A stretch of DNA of 45,130 bases, from NCBI GenBank assembly GCA_016109435.1, contig JAEILR010000015.1:1-45130 (forward strand), given 5' to 3'. Positions 1-7,139 of the stretch are shown one piece after another. The stretch is from Methanomassiliicoccus sp. (GTDB taxonomy: Archaea; Thermoplasmatota; Thermoplasmata; Methanomassiliicoccales; Methanomassiliicoccaceae). The position numbers and the translations under genes were made by a program. Positions within the stretch are counted from its first letter, which is position 1, and every line of letters begins with the position of its first letter. Below the pieces are notes generated by a model, which did no database searches, was not told the DNA's origin, and saw only the letters and a list, made by a program, of their open reading frames with translations.

Positions 1-1062
1 AACGGGAACGTCTCGAAGTTCGTGTACGTGAACTCCAGACTCGAGATGAGGATTGAGGGTGCGAACAGCTACGCGTACATCTCGGACGCTCTCGGCTCAT
101 CGAGATTCGTGCTGAGGAATGGCGTTCACGATGTCGCGAACATAACATACTTCGCGCTGACCTACGAGCCGTTCGGAAAGGCTGTGGGATCGGAGGGGTT
201 CGACCGCATCACCTTCGCCTCGGAGGTCAGAGACAGCACCGGCCTGGTGTACCTCGGGGCGAGGTACTACGATCCCATACTCGGACGGTTCATGGCACTG
301 GACCCGCTGATCGGTGAGTTTTCCGCCCCCCAGACCTTGGACAGGTACGTGTATTGCGCAAATAGCCCGCTTATACATACAGACCCGACAGGGAAGGCAT
401 TGAACTTTTTAGCAGCAGCAGTTGGGGCAGTAGCAGGAGGTATCATCGGAGGTGCGATTGCATATGTCACTACTGGTGGGGATATGCAAGCAACTGGAGC
501 AGCTATGTTGGGCGGCATGGTGGCTGGCGGTATAGCAGGGTTGACAATGGGGGCATCCCTCCTACCAGCAGCCGGCGTCACAACTAAAGCAATGATATTT
601 GGATTTGCGTCCGGTGCTGCTGGCGGGGCCGTGGAAAATGGTTTAAAGGCTGGCGCCAAATCGAAATGGAATGCTAAAAAAATGATTGAAGAGGCAAATG
701 TGGGAGCAATTGTCGGTGGAGCAACTGGCTTTGTCAGCGGGGGGCTATCTACAAAACTCCTACATATTACAAAGCTTGTGCCTAAGGGAGAGGGGGTTTA
801 TGGATCATTCCAAACCAAGGTGATGAACTTCTTCACTAAGCCAACAGCTAGTTATGCTACATCTGAGGGGATTGTTGATGGCGTAGCAAAGGGTACAGCA
901 AAATATGGAGAAGATCTAGCTATCGCGACCGTAGCCGCCATTTTGACCGGCTATGGAAAAGCTTTCAGCTGGCCAATATCGCAAGGTGTTAAACCAGTTG
1001 TAAATCATTACTCGGCAACATTCGAGCGGCTAACCCGCGGTGCTGGATTGCCAATGGGGTGA
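1..1062 (+). CDS. RHS-repeat core protein, 3' part, with variable C-terminal tip (5' truncated by window edge)
   Basis: The frame is open from base 1, so the gene begins before the window; the first in-window GTG (22) is not a real start. Roughly the first 120 residues carry the RHS-associated core hallmark: YLGARYYDP, then GRFMALDPL, then a DRYVYCANSP...DPTG ending. In RHS/YD-repeat proteins this core closes a large secreted shell that encloses a C-terminal toxin or effector. After the DPTG motif (about base 390) the sequence changes to a Gly/Ala-rich, hydrophobic tip of about 220 residues with glycine-zipper stretches. Base composition becomes visibly more A/T-rich there, as expected for an exchangeable tip. 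I recognise no toxin catalytic motif in the tip; membrane insertion is a guess. The gene ends 7 bases before the ATG of the next gene, which could be its immunity partner. Confidence 0.85.
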   Translation, partial: NGNVSKFVYVNSRLEMRIEGANSYAYISDALGSSRFVLRNGVHDVANITYFALTYEPFGKAVGSEGFDRITFASEVRDSTGLVYLGARYYDPILGRFMALDPLIGEFSAPQTLDRYVYCANSPLIHTDPTGKALNFLAAAVGAVAGGIIGGAIAYVTTGGDMQATGAAMLGGMVAGGIAGLTMGASLLPAAGVTTKAMIFGFASGAAGGAVENGLKAGAKSKWNAKKMIEEANVGAIVGGATGFVSGGLSTKLLHITKLVPKGEGVYGSFQTKVMNFFTKPTASYATSEGIVDGVAKGTAKYGEDLAIATVAAILTGYGKAFSWPISQGVKPVVNHYSATFERLTRGAGLPMG

Positions 1063-1069
1063 TAAAAAC

Positions 1070-1588
1070 ATGGCCGATCCATCTAGTCATAAAGGCACGA
1101 TGCTCTATTGGAAAACCATCCACGTGTTCAGGCCCGAGTGGCATCTCTATCATGAAGGCCGCTTGGTCGCATCCATACGGACCAAGGGGTTCCTGCGTTC
1201 CATGTACTATGTGGCCAGGTACGATCCGCACGACCTTGATGTAGCGTACGAACGGCGGGAGAACCAAGCGATCTTCAGGACAGACAACGCGGAGGAAGTG
1301 ATCGGCACATTAACGAACGTCGATGATCTAGCGTGGAAGAGGGACGGAATATTCCACCATATGGAAGATGGGAAGGACGAGGCATTCGTCATCAGGGACC
1401 TCGGCCGAGGCCGCTTTCAGTTTTTAGATGGCACGGGAAGAACCCTGGCGGAGGCGGAGCACAGCTCGGAAAGAACCCCATCGACGTTCGGGTTCTCCTG
1501 GCTCGTTGATGATAGCAACTCGATCAGCCCATGGCTCGTAGCTATCGTGTGCCATTACTTCTCGATGGTGAGGAACCCTGGCACGTAG
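1070..1588 (+). CDS. Small protein downstream of RHS tip; candidate immunity protein or tubby/LURP-like fold
   Basis: This 172-residue protein starts at ATG 1070, just after GGGGTGAT, which overlaps the RHS stop and can act as ribosome binding site. The same frame extends back to a GTG at 1040 inside the RHS gene, but the ATG is better placed. The protein looks like a beta-rich module with repeated aromatic/charged strands (WHLYHEGRLVASI, AFVIRDLGRGRFQFLDGTGR) and a hydrophobic C-terminal helix. That pattern resembles LURP-one-related/tubby C-terminal domains, but I cannot confirm the family. A single small gene directly after an RHS tip is the usual position of a cognate immunity gene; this role is inferred from context only. 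It ends with TAG. Confidence 0.6.
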   Translation: MADPSSHKGTMLYWKTIHVFRPEWHLYHEGRLVASIRTKGFLRSMYYVARYDPHDLDVAYERRENQAIFRTDNAEEVIGTLTNVDDLAWKRDGIFHHMEDGKDEAFVIRDLGRGRFQFLDGTGRTLAEAEHSSERTPSTFGFSWLVDDSNSISPWLVAIVCHYFSMVRNPGT

Positions 1589-1824
1589 TTGTACCCCATT
1601 TTCTTCCTTGTGTTTCTTCATCCTCTCCGCCTTGCATAAAATCGACGTTTTTGCGGCTCCCCCGTTCTCTCTTTTTAATTTATTACATTCTCGTGGTGGT
1701 TTTAAGGGAATACAGACGAAAAATGCTAGGTAGTGTCATGACCGAAGAATCAAAGAAAATCCGAATGTTGTATTATTTATCTATCTAGACCAATATGCCC
1801 CCTTCTTCGGATGGGAGGCAACGT
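1589..1824. other. A/T-rich intergenic region with probable promoter for the next gene
   Basis: About 235 bases separate the small RHS-downstream gene from the next likely start. A TATA-like stretch (tattatttat, 1771-1780) lies about 45 bases before ATG 1825, and GGAGG at 1814-1818 sits at a normal distance from that ATG. Short open frames here have no recognisable protein character. Confidence 0.5.
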
Positions 1825-2536
1825 ATGGATATCAAGGCATTGGTTTTTTTTATCATTCCTTTTCATTGCGGCGCTGGGCATAATCCCAATCGTCTACGCA
1901 TACTATCTTCCCCCGAAGATGGACGAGCGGTGCCTCCGCTCGGTGGAGGCGATCGAGCAGCAACGCGCCGGTCGAGCGAAGCGGTACATCATCCATTATG
2001 GTAAATGGAGGTGGACCGATCAGATCAACACCTACGGCTTCGTCGGGATGGGTTTGGTCCTCGTTGCCTCTCCCATACTGGTTGGTCTCTTCGACAAGTG
2101 GGAGGCCGTAGATCTGAACTTTGTTGGGGTCGCGGCATTCGGCGGAATGATTTTCGTCTTGGCGTTCCCACTAGCATGGACCATTGCCACGTTCGTCAAC
2201 ACCGCCAATATTGAGGTGGTCACCGACCAGGGGATCGAGGTATGGCGGATCAGGCGTGGAGGGGTGCGGCACGAGTACACCGCTGAATGGCGAGAGATCA
2301 AAAAGGTGTGGGTGAGCCCCAGTTATAGATCGTTCAGCGGTGAGCTGATGACCATTTTCACATTAAGAGGCGAGTTCGATCTGCTCACAAAGTGGCCCAA
2401 CATGTTGGCGTTCCTCAAGGACCTCCATGTTTTTGCTCCTGAAAAAATCCTGAAGGCAGATGATTTTACTCAGGCAAGGATCAAGTATCAGATCAACGAC
2501 CCGGACAGTTCGGCGAGAAAGGGCGCTTTGAGATAG
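1811..2536 (+). CDS. Membrane protein with PH-like domain; start probably frameshifted
   Basis: The long frame gives about 241 residues: an N-terminal membrane segment (residues about 11-31), two more around 74-92 and 103-130, then a soluble domain containing VVTDQGIEVWRI and WREIKKVWVSP, which resembles bacterial PH-like (YdbT/bPH) membrane-associated domains. Function unknown. The start is the problem. ATG 1811 has no ribosome binding site, while ATG 1825 has GGAGG at the right spacing but lies in another frame. The two frames meet at a run of eight T (1844-1851). With seven T, ATG 1825 would read straight into the long frame and still give a good membrane segment. So this is a sequencing error, a phase-variable tract or a slippage site. 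The gene ends with TAG. A protein of similar layout is encoded at 31597-32295. Confidence 0.6.
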   Translation: MGGNVWISRHWFFLSFLFIAALGIIPIVYAYYLPPKMDERCLRSVEAIEQQRAGRAKRYIIHYGKWRWTDQINTYGFVGMGLVLVASPILVGLFDKWEAVDLNFVGVAAFGGMIFVLAFPLAWTIATFVNTANIEVVTDQGIEVWRIRRGGVRHEYTAEWREIKKVWVSPSYRSFSGELMTIFTLRGEFDLLTKWPNMLAFLKDLHVFAPEKILKADDFTQARIKYQINDPDSSARKGALR

Positions 2537-2792
2537 CTCCAGGAGTGTCACTCGTTCTGCAATGACGCAATATCAACGACGCTCCCTGGTCGGATCGGTC
2601 CTTTCACTCTTGACACTCCCTGATAGGCCACAATTCAAACTACTTGTGTTGTGAGGACTTTGGAACGATCTTCCCTACTGTACCATTCAAGACAGCAGTT
2701 CGGCGCATAACCTCCGAGAATCCGAAAAAACCGCCTAGGTTCCGATTTTGTTCTACGAATATAGTGGAGAATGGGCCTCCATCGAACGGGAA

Positions 2793-2806
2793 CACATCAT
2801 GATGTG
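2793..2806. promoter_or_regulatory. Perfect 14-bp palindrome, possible operator of malic enzyme gene
   Basis: CACATCATGATGTG is its own reverse complement. It ends about 18 bases before the TATA-like element at 2824-2833, a position where an archaeal dimeric regulator could affect pre-initiation complex assembly. Binding is inferred only from symmetry and position. Confidence 0.4.
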
Positions 2807-2823
2807 GTCGGACCAACCGAACA

Positions 2824-2833
2824 GTTTAATAAT
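2824..2833 (+). promoter_or_regulatory. TATA box for malic enzyme gene
   Basis: tttaataata fits an archaeal TATA box. Transcription would start near 2850-2855, giving an approximately 50-base leader that includes GGAGG at 2886-2890 before ATG 2902. Confidence 0.5.
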
Positions 2834-2901
2834 AAAACCGGGGATTTCGACCCAGGCCGGGCCATGCTAGGGAGTATCAAACCCGGAGGAGCGTACATAT
2901 C

Positions 2902-4248
2902 ATGACGATGGACAAGAAGACCGAGGAAGCATTGTTGAAGAAGGCGTACGAGCCGGCCAGGCTGGCCATGAAGTACCATCCCTTCTATGAGGGGAAGATC
3001 GAGATCACCGCCAAGTGCCCGGTCAGGAACTTCCAGGACTTCGCCATCTGGTACACTCCCGGGGTGGCGGAGCCGTGCAAGGACATCAAGAACAACCCCG
3101 AGAAGGTGTACGAGCACACCAGCAAGGGCAACATGGTCGCGGTCGTTTCCGACGGGACGAGAGTTCTAGGTCTCGGCGACATCGGCCCGGAGGCCGGCCT
3201 GCCGGTCATGGAAGGAAAGGCGCTATTGTTCAAGTACCTGGGCGGCGTCGATGCTGTCCCCATCTGCCTGGCCACCAAGGACCCCGAGGAGATCATCAAG
3301 ACGGTGAAGTACCTCGCCCCGTCCTTTGGGGGCATTAACTTGGAAGATATCGAGAACCCCAAGTGCTTCGAGATCCTCGACCGCCTCCGGGCGGAGATGG
3401 ACATCCCGGTATGGCACGACGACCAGCAGGGCACCGCGACCATCGTCACCGCCGGCGCCATCAACGCCCACAAGGTTGTGGGCAAGAAGATATCCCAGTC
3501 GAAGGTCGCGATGGTCGGCGCGGGCGCGGCCAACATCGCCATCTCCAGGGTGATGGTCGCCGCGGGCTTCAACATCAAGAACATCGTCATGTGCGACAGC
3601 AAAGGCACGCTGCACAAGGGCCGCGAGGACATCAAGCGGTCGCACGCCGAGAAGTGGTTCATGTGCGAGAACTCCAACGCCGAGAACGTGGTCGGGGGCA
3701 TCAAGGAGGCCATGGCCGGAGCGGACATATTGGTCGCCGCCTCCAAGCCCGGCCCCGGGGTCATCCACAAGGACTGGGTCAAGGGCATGGCCAGTGACGC
3801 CATCGTGTTCGCCACCGCCAACCCCATACCGGAGATCTGGCCCTGGGAGGCCAAGGAGGGCGGAGCGCGCATCGTCGCCACCGGACGCTCGGACTTCCCC
3901 AACCAGGTCAACAATTCGCTGGGCTTCCCGGGCATCTTCCGGGGCGCGCTGGACGTGAGGGCGCGGACCATCACCGACGAGATGTGCATCGCCGCGGCCC
4001 TGGAGATTGCCAAGACCGCAGAGGACAAGGGGCTGTCGGAGGAGTACATCGTCCCCACCATGGACGACTGGGAAGTGTTTCCCCGTGAGGCCGTGGCGGT
4101 GGGCATGAAGGCCATCGAAACCGGAGTGGCCAGGGTTAAACTCAGCCGGGAGGAGCTGCGGCAGCGCGCCGAGAGCGTCATCAAGCGGGCCAGGGGCGAG
4201 ACCCAGCTGCTCATGGACAAGGGCTACATCCGCGCTCCGCCAGAGTAA
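2902..4248 (+). CDS. NAD(P)-dependent malic enzyme (malate dehydrogenase, oxaloacetate-decarboxylating)
   Basis: The 448-residue protein converts malate to pyruvate and CO2 with reduction of NAD(P). It has the short prokaryotic malic enzyme layout without a phosphotransacetylase domain. N-terminal malic domain: YTPGVAEPC at about residue 51, EGKALLFK at about 104 with the likely catalytic lysine, and the metal-binding HDDQQGTA at about 172. C-terminal Rossmann domain: GAGAAN at about 206, then FATANPIPEI and the NNSLGFPGIFRGALD segment typical of the family. ATG 2902 follows GGAGGAG; ATG 2908 is an alternative. In methanogens and relatives this enzyme links the C4 acid and pyruvate pools. It is followed at 34 bases by the PPC-domain gene, with a T-rich stretch between them. 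Confidence 0.95.
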   Translation: MTMDKKTEEALLKKAYEPARLAMKYHPFYEGKIEITAKCPVRNFQDFAIWYTPGVAEPCKDIKNNPEKVYEHTSKGNMVAVVSDGTRVLGLGDIGPEAGLPVMEGKALLFKYLGGVDAVPICLATKDPEEIIKTVKYLAPSFGGINLEDIENPKCFEILDRLRAEMDIPVWHDDQQGTATIVTAGAINAHKVVGKKISQSKVAMVGAGAANIAISRVMVAAGFNIKNIVMCDSKGTLHKGREDIKRSHAEKWFMCENSNAENVVGGIKEAMAGADILVAASKPGPGVIHKDWVKGMASDAIVFATANPIPEIWPWEAKEGGARIVATGRSDFPNQVNNSLGFPGIFRGALDVRARTITDEMCIAAALEIAKTAEDKGLSEEYIVPTMDDWEVFPREAVAVGMKAIETGVARVKLSREELRQRAESVIKRARGETQLLMDKGYIRAPPE

Positions 4249-4282
4249 ACCCCTTATCCCTTTCTTTTTATTAGGTGAGAGC

Positions 4283-4726
4283 ATGAAATACTCCGAGGCC
4301 GCCCCGGGCAGGGTCTTCGTCATCAGACTGGAGCAGGGTGAGGTAGTGCACGAGGCCCTGGAGCGGTTCGCCTCGGAGCACGGCGTGCATTCAGCGTCGG
4401 TAATCATGGTAGGCGCGGCGGACAGCGGCAGCACCATCGTGTGCGGCCCCCGCGACGGCGACGCGCGTCCGGTCGTTCCTCTTCGGCACTCTCTGCCGGA
4501 CGTCCACGAGATGACCGGAACAGGTACGATATTCCCGGACGAGGACGGCCGGCCGACGCTACACGTCCACGCCGCCTTTGGTCGCGAGGGCACCGCATCA
4601 GCAGGGTGCGTGCGCAGCGGGGTGGTGGTGTGGCAGATCCTCGAAGTGATCATGATGGAACTTCTCGGCACCGACGCCAAGAGGGTCAGGGACCCGTCAA
4701 CAGGCTTCGAGCTCCTGGAACCATGA
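4283..4726 (+). CDS. PPC domain (DUF296) protein, putative DNA-binding
   Basis: The 147-residue protein consists almost entirely of a plant-and-prokaryote-conserved (PPC/DUF296) domain. Visible family features are the N-terminal RVFVIRLEQGEVVHEAL strand-helix, the central GTGTIFPDEDGRPTLHVHAAFGR segment whose histidines may bind metal, and the later GVVVWQILEVIMMELLG helix. Prokaryotic single-domain PPC proteins form trimers; DNA binding is known for the plant AT-hook relatives but not shown for archaeal ones. ATG 4283 is preceded by GGTGAG at 4274-4279. The gene lies 34 bases after malic enzyme and may be co-transcribed with it. Confidence 0.85.
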   Translation: MKYSEAAPGRVFVIRLEQGEVVHEALERFASEHGVHSASVIMVGAADSGSTIVCGPRDGDARPVVPLRHSLPDVHEMTGTGTIFPDEDGRPTLHVHAAFGREGTASAGCVRSGVVVWQILEVIMMELLGTDAKRVRDPSTGFELLEP

Positions 4727-4775
4727 ACGCGGTCCGGCCGTAGGGCCGTTGCACAGAATATAAAAAACGAGGTTC

Positions 4776-4799
4776 GGCGCCGCGGCGCCTAAAGTTTTT
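4776..4799. terminator. GC-rich palindrome plus T-run after the PPC gene
   Basis: GGCGCC, GC, GGCGCC (4776-4789) is followed by taaagttttt. It can form a GC-rich hairpin followed by five T on the plus strand, between two converging transcription units, and could end the malic enzyme-PPC transcript. Confidence 0.5.
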
Positions 4800-5065
4800 C
4801 AGATCAGGGTGACCATGGTGTTCTCGACGCTCTGGACATTGGGGATGGACCTGAGCGCCTCCTCCAGCTTCTCGATGATCCCCGCAGCATCGTCCATGAT
4901 GCAGGTGACCTCGATGATCTTGAGGCCGAAGGCGAACGGCTTGATCACGACATTGTTGACCCCCACGCCATCGGGAAGGACCGAAGGGATGGCCTTCACG
5001 ATGTCCTCGGGGTTGATCTCCGGGCTCTCCGGGACCATGTTGTATACGGCGGCGACCTTTCCCAT
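4799..5065 (-). CDS. Archaeal elongation factor 1-beta (aEF-1beta)
   Basis: The 88-residue protein MGKVAAVYNMVPESPEIN... is the normal length for aEF-1beta, the guanine-nucleotide exchange factor that recharges aEF-1alpha during translation. Family features are KVAAVYNMVPESP at the N-terminus, a GVNNVVIKPFAFGLKIIEV core strand and an ENTMVTLI C-terminus. The minus-strand frame can be read further upstream to 5227, but that extension is an out-of-frame reading of the zinc-ribbon gene; ATG 5065 is the real start. It lies 8 bases after the zinc-ribbon stop and shares its promoter. Confidence 0.93.
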   Translation of the reverse strand: MGKVAAVYNMVPESPEINPEDIVKAIPSVLPDGVGVNNVVIKPFAFGLKIIEVTCIMDDAAGIIEKLEEALRSIPNVQSVENTMVTLI

Positions 5066-5073
5066 GTCAACAC

Positions 5074-5244
5074 CTAGGGTCCCGAGAACCCGCACTTGGT
5101 GCAGGTGTAGGTGACGCTCTGGTCCCTGCAATTGGGGCAGCGGCCGATCTCCACTACACCGCACTCGGGGCACTTGAAGAACGTCATGCCGTCGTTCTTG
5201 CCCAGCCTCACGCCGCATGAACTGCAAATCTTCTCTGATTCCAT
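5074..5244 (-). CDS. Small zinc-ribbon protein (HVO_2753/DUF1610-like, putative RNA-binding)
   Basis: This 56-residue gene is read from the sequence. The protein begins MESEKICSSCGVRLGKNDG, continues with FFKCPECGVVEIGRCPNCRDQ, and ends TCTKCGFSGP before TAG. It has eight cysteines in four CxxC pairs, giving two zinc ribbons. Small archaeal zinc proteins of this type are commonly encoded next to aEF-1beta, as here with an 8-base gap, and are annotated as zinc-ribbon RNA-binding proteins; a role in translation is likely but unproved. ATG 5244 follows GGTGAG. An in-frame GTG at 5253 is possible but less likely. Confidence 0.9.
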   Translation of the reverse strand: MESEKICSSCGVRLGKNDGMTFFKCPECGVVEIGRCPNCRDQSVTYTCTKCGFSGP

Positions 5245-5282
5245 GATGCTCACCGAAATTTGAGGCTTAGAGTTTTGTCTTG

Positions 5283-5291
5283 GTATATAAC
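5283..5291 (-). promoter_or_regulatory. TATA box of the zinc-ribbon/aEF-1beta operon
   Basis: The minus strand reads ttatatacc here, about 40 bases before ATG 5244, predicting a transcription start near 5260 and a short leader containing GGTGAG. Confidence 0.6.
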
Positions 5292-5305
5292 TCCTTGCCG
5301 CTCGG

Positions 5306-6334
5306 TCAATACCACCCTCGGCGCCTGAACAGCCACACCATGGCCAGGGCTATGAACAGCATGCTGATCAGGACCATCGGGTAGCCCAGGGGATGTCCCA
5401 GCTCGGGCATGGCCTGAAAGTTCATCCCGTACAGGCCGACGATGAAGGTGAGGGGGGCGAAGATCACCGAGATTAGGGTCAGCACCTTGACGATCTTGTT
5501 CAGCTGGTTGCTGACGTTGGTCTGGTAGATGTCCAGCATCTCTGAGAGCATGTCGCGGTGCGTATCTACGGTATCCATGAGCTCGATGGTGTGGTCGTAG
5601 GCGTCCCGGTAGTACGGCGCGGTGTAGTCGTCCACCAGGTCCGACTGCCCCTTGACCAGCACGTTGATGGCCTCCCGCATCGGCCAGATCGCCTTCCGCA
5701 CCTTCATCAGGACCCGACGGAGCCGCTGGATCTCGGTCAGCGCCTCCGATCCCCCGTTGTTCAGCACCCTGTCCTGGGCGTCCTCGATCAGCTCTCCAAG
5801 CTCCTCGGATATGGAAAAATAATCGTCGATGACCGTGTCGATGATATCGTATAGCAGGTAATCGGCGCCCAAGCTCCGGACCTGGTTGTGCTCATTGCCC
5901 AGGGCGTCCATGGTCCGGGGGAAGCGGTGCCCGGCGGGTACCACGGTGAACAGGAAATCCTTCCCCAGAAGGTTGATGGTCTGCCCCTCCGCTACTTCCT
6001 GCCCCTCCAGCCGTAGCAGGCGCCAGGTGATGAAGATGTAGTCCTGGAAATCGACCAGTTTGGGGCGGACGGGCAGGTGCTCGGCGATCTCGTCCACCAC
6101 CACCGGGTGCAGGTCCAGGCGTTCCCTCAACGCATCCAGGCCCTTCTCGTCCACCGGACCCCGGACCACGATCCAGGTGACCTCCCGCAGGCCGATGCGG
6201 TCCAGGGCCTCGGCCATCGTGGCGACCTCCTCCCGGACCACCGCTGACTTGTCGTACCCCATCACCGTTATGGCGGTCCGATCGTCGGCGCGATCATCGG
6301 GCATCGGCGATGGTATGGGCGAGGGGGGTTTCAA
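5306..6334 (-). CDS. corA: CorA-family magnesium/cobalt transporter
   Basis: The 342-residue protein is a pentameric Mg2+/Co2+ channel of the CorA family. A large N-terminal cytoplasmic domain of about 280 residues includes a long helix region (SISEELGELIEDAQDRV to LSEMLDIYQTNVSNQLNKIVKVLT). Two C-terminal membrane helices follow: the first ends in the signature YGMNF, the second is YPMVLISMLFIALAMVWLF, with a short basic tail RRRGWY. Its ATG overlaps the stop of the upstream metallophosphoesterase (shared ATGA at 6331-6334), so the two are translationally coupled. Confidence 0.95.
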   Translation of the reverse strand: MKPPSPIPSPMPDDRADDRTAITVMGYDKSAVVREEVATMAEALDRIGLREVTWIVVRGPVDEKGLDALRERLDLHPVVVDEIAEHLPVRPKLVDFQDYIFITWRLLRLEGQEVAEGQTINLLGKDFLFTVVPAGHRFPRTMDALGNEHNQVRSLGADYLLYDIIDTVIDDYFSISEELGELIEDAQDRVLNNGGSEALTEIQRLRRVLMKVRKAIWPMREAINVLVKGQSDLVDDYTAPYYRDAYDHTIELMDTVDTHRDMLSEMLDIYQTNVSNQLNKIVKVLTLISVIFAPLTFIVGLYGMNFQAMPELGHPLGYPMVLISMLFIALAMVWLFRRRGWY

Positions 6335-7068
6335 TGGTTTCTAAGCCGGGTCCTGAGGACCACCGACTCCTCGAGGTCGTCGGTCTTGATCTCCCGCACC
6401 GTGAGATCGCGGTCCTCGATCTCCAGGATGCTCATGGATGGCCGGGAGCGGCCCTTGAGCCGCCTGGTGGTGGAGGTGGCCGCGGTGATGAAGAAGCACC
6501 CGTCCAGGTCCCATACCCACGCCAGATGCTTGTGTCCCGAGAGCACGATGTCCACCCCCGCCTCCTTGCATATGCCCAGCAGGTCGCCCGCGTCGGTGGG
6601 GATCTGCCTCTCCCGCCCCGTGCCGGGGATGGGGATTAGGTGGTGGTGCAACGCCAGCACGCGCACCCCCGGGCCGGAGAAGGTGTTCCTGATGGAGTCG
6701 TAATGCTCCCTCCCCACGTGCCCGTCATCCACGTCTGGTTCCGTCGAGTCCAGGCCCATGACGGTGATGCCCTTCCCCCGGTAGCAGGGGAACCGGGGGC
6801 CGATGAGCTCCTCGAAAACGGTGTATCCGAGGTTGCGGGCGTCATGGTTGCCCGGAACGATCAGCTTCTCTTTGACCCCTAGGCCGTCGAGGAACCGCCG
6901 GGCGGCCTCGAACTCGGTGACGTAGCCATCGGTGGTCAGGTCCCCGGTCACCACCACCAGGTCCGGTGCCTCCCTGGCGATGACCGCCGCCACGTTGTCC
7001 GCCAGGCGGGGGTCGAACAGGGAGCTGGCGAAGTGCAGGTCGGAGATGTGGGCGATCTTGGTCCTCAT
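6331..7068 (-). CDS. Calcineurin-like metallophosphoesterase
   Basis: The 245-residue protein has the complete metallophosphoesterase motif set: DLHF near residue 10, GDLT near 42, GNHD near 73, HHH near 140 and GHKH near 178. These residues bind two metal ions for phosphoester hydrolysis. The layout resembles the Icc/CpdA cyclic-nucleotide phosphodiesterase group, but the substrate cannot be read from sequence. There is no Shine-Dalgarno; a TATA-like tttatc on the minus strand (about 7091-7096) lies at the distance expected for a leaderless message. It is the first gene of a two-gene operon with corA, whose start codon overlaps its stop. Confidence 0.9.
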   Translation of the reverse strand: MRTKIAHISDLHFASSLFDPRLADNVAAVIAREAPDLVVVTGDLTTDGYVTEFEAARRFLDGLGVKEKLIVPGNHDARNLGYTVFEELIGPRFPCYRGKGITVMGLDSTEPDVDDGHVGREHYDSIRNTFSGPGVRVLALHHHLIPIPGTGRERQIPTDAGDLLGICKEAGVDIVLSGHKHLAWVWDLDGCFFITAATSTTRRLKGRSRPSMSILEIEDRDLTVREIKTDDLEESVVLRTRLRNH

Positions 7069-7139
7069 GCCCCGGTCAATGGGATGCGGCGATAAACCGT
7101 TGCCGGAGGCATTATGCCCCGGCAGGCCATGGAGGGGGC

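Larger units (their letters stand above)
2537..2901. other. 365-base intergenic region upstream of malic enzyme
   Basis: No convincing coding frame is seen. The region contains a separated inverted repeat (ggagtgtca 2542-2550 and tgacactcc 2611-2619), a perfect 14-bp palindrome at 2793-2806 and a TATA-like tttaataata element at 2824-2833 that probably drives the malic enzyme gene. Confidence 0.55.

Noticed and set aside
2985..4220. Long minus-strand open frame opposite malic enzyme (similar ones lie opposite rpoB, rpoA1 and aglB)
   Set aside because: High-GC genes create long antisense frames; these have repetitive low-complexity composition and no domain features.
5066..5227. N-terminal extension of aEF-1beta
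   Set aside because: It is an out-of-frame reading of the zinc-ribbon gene; the normal 88-residue aEF-1beta starts at 5065.
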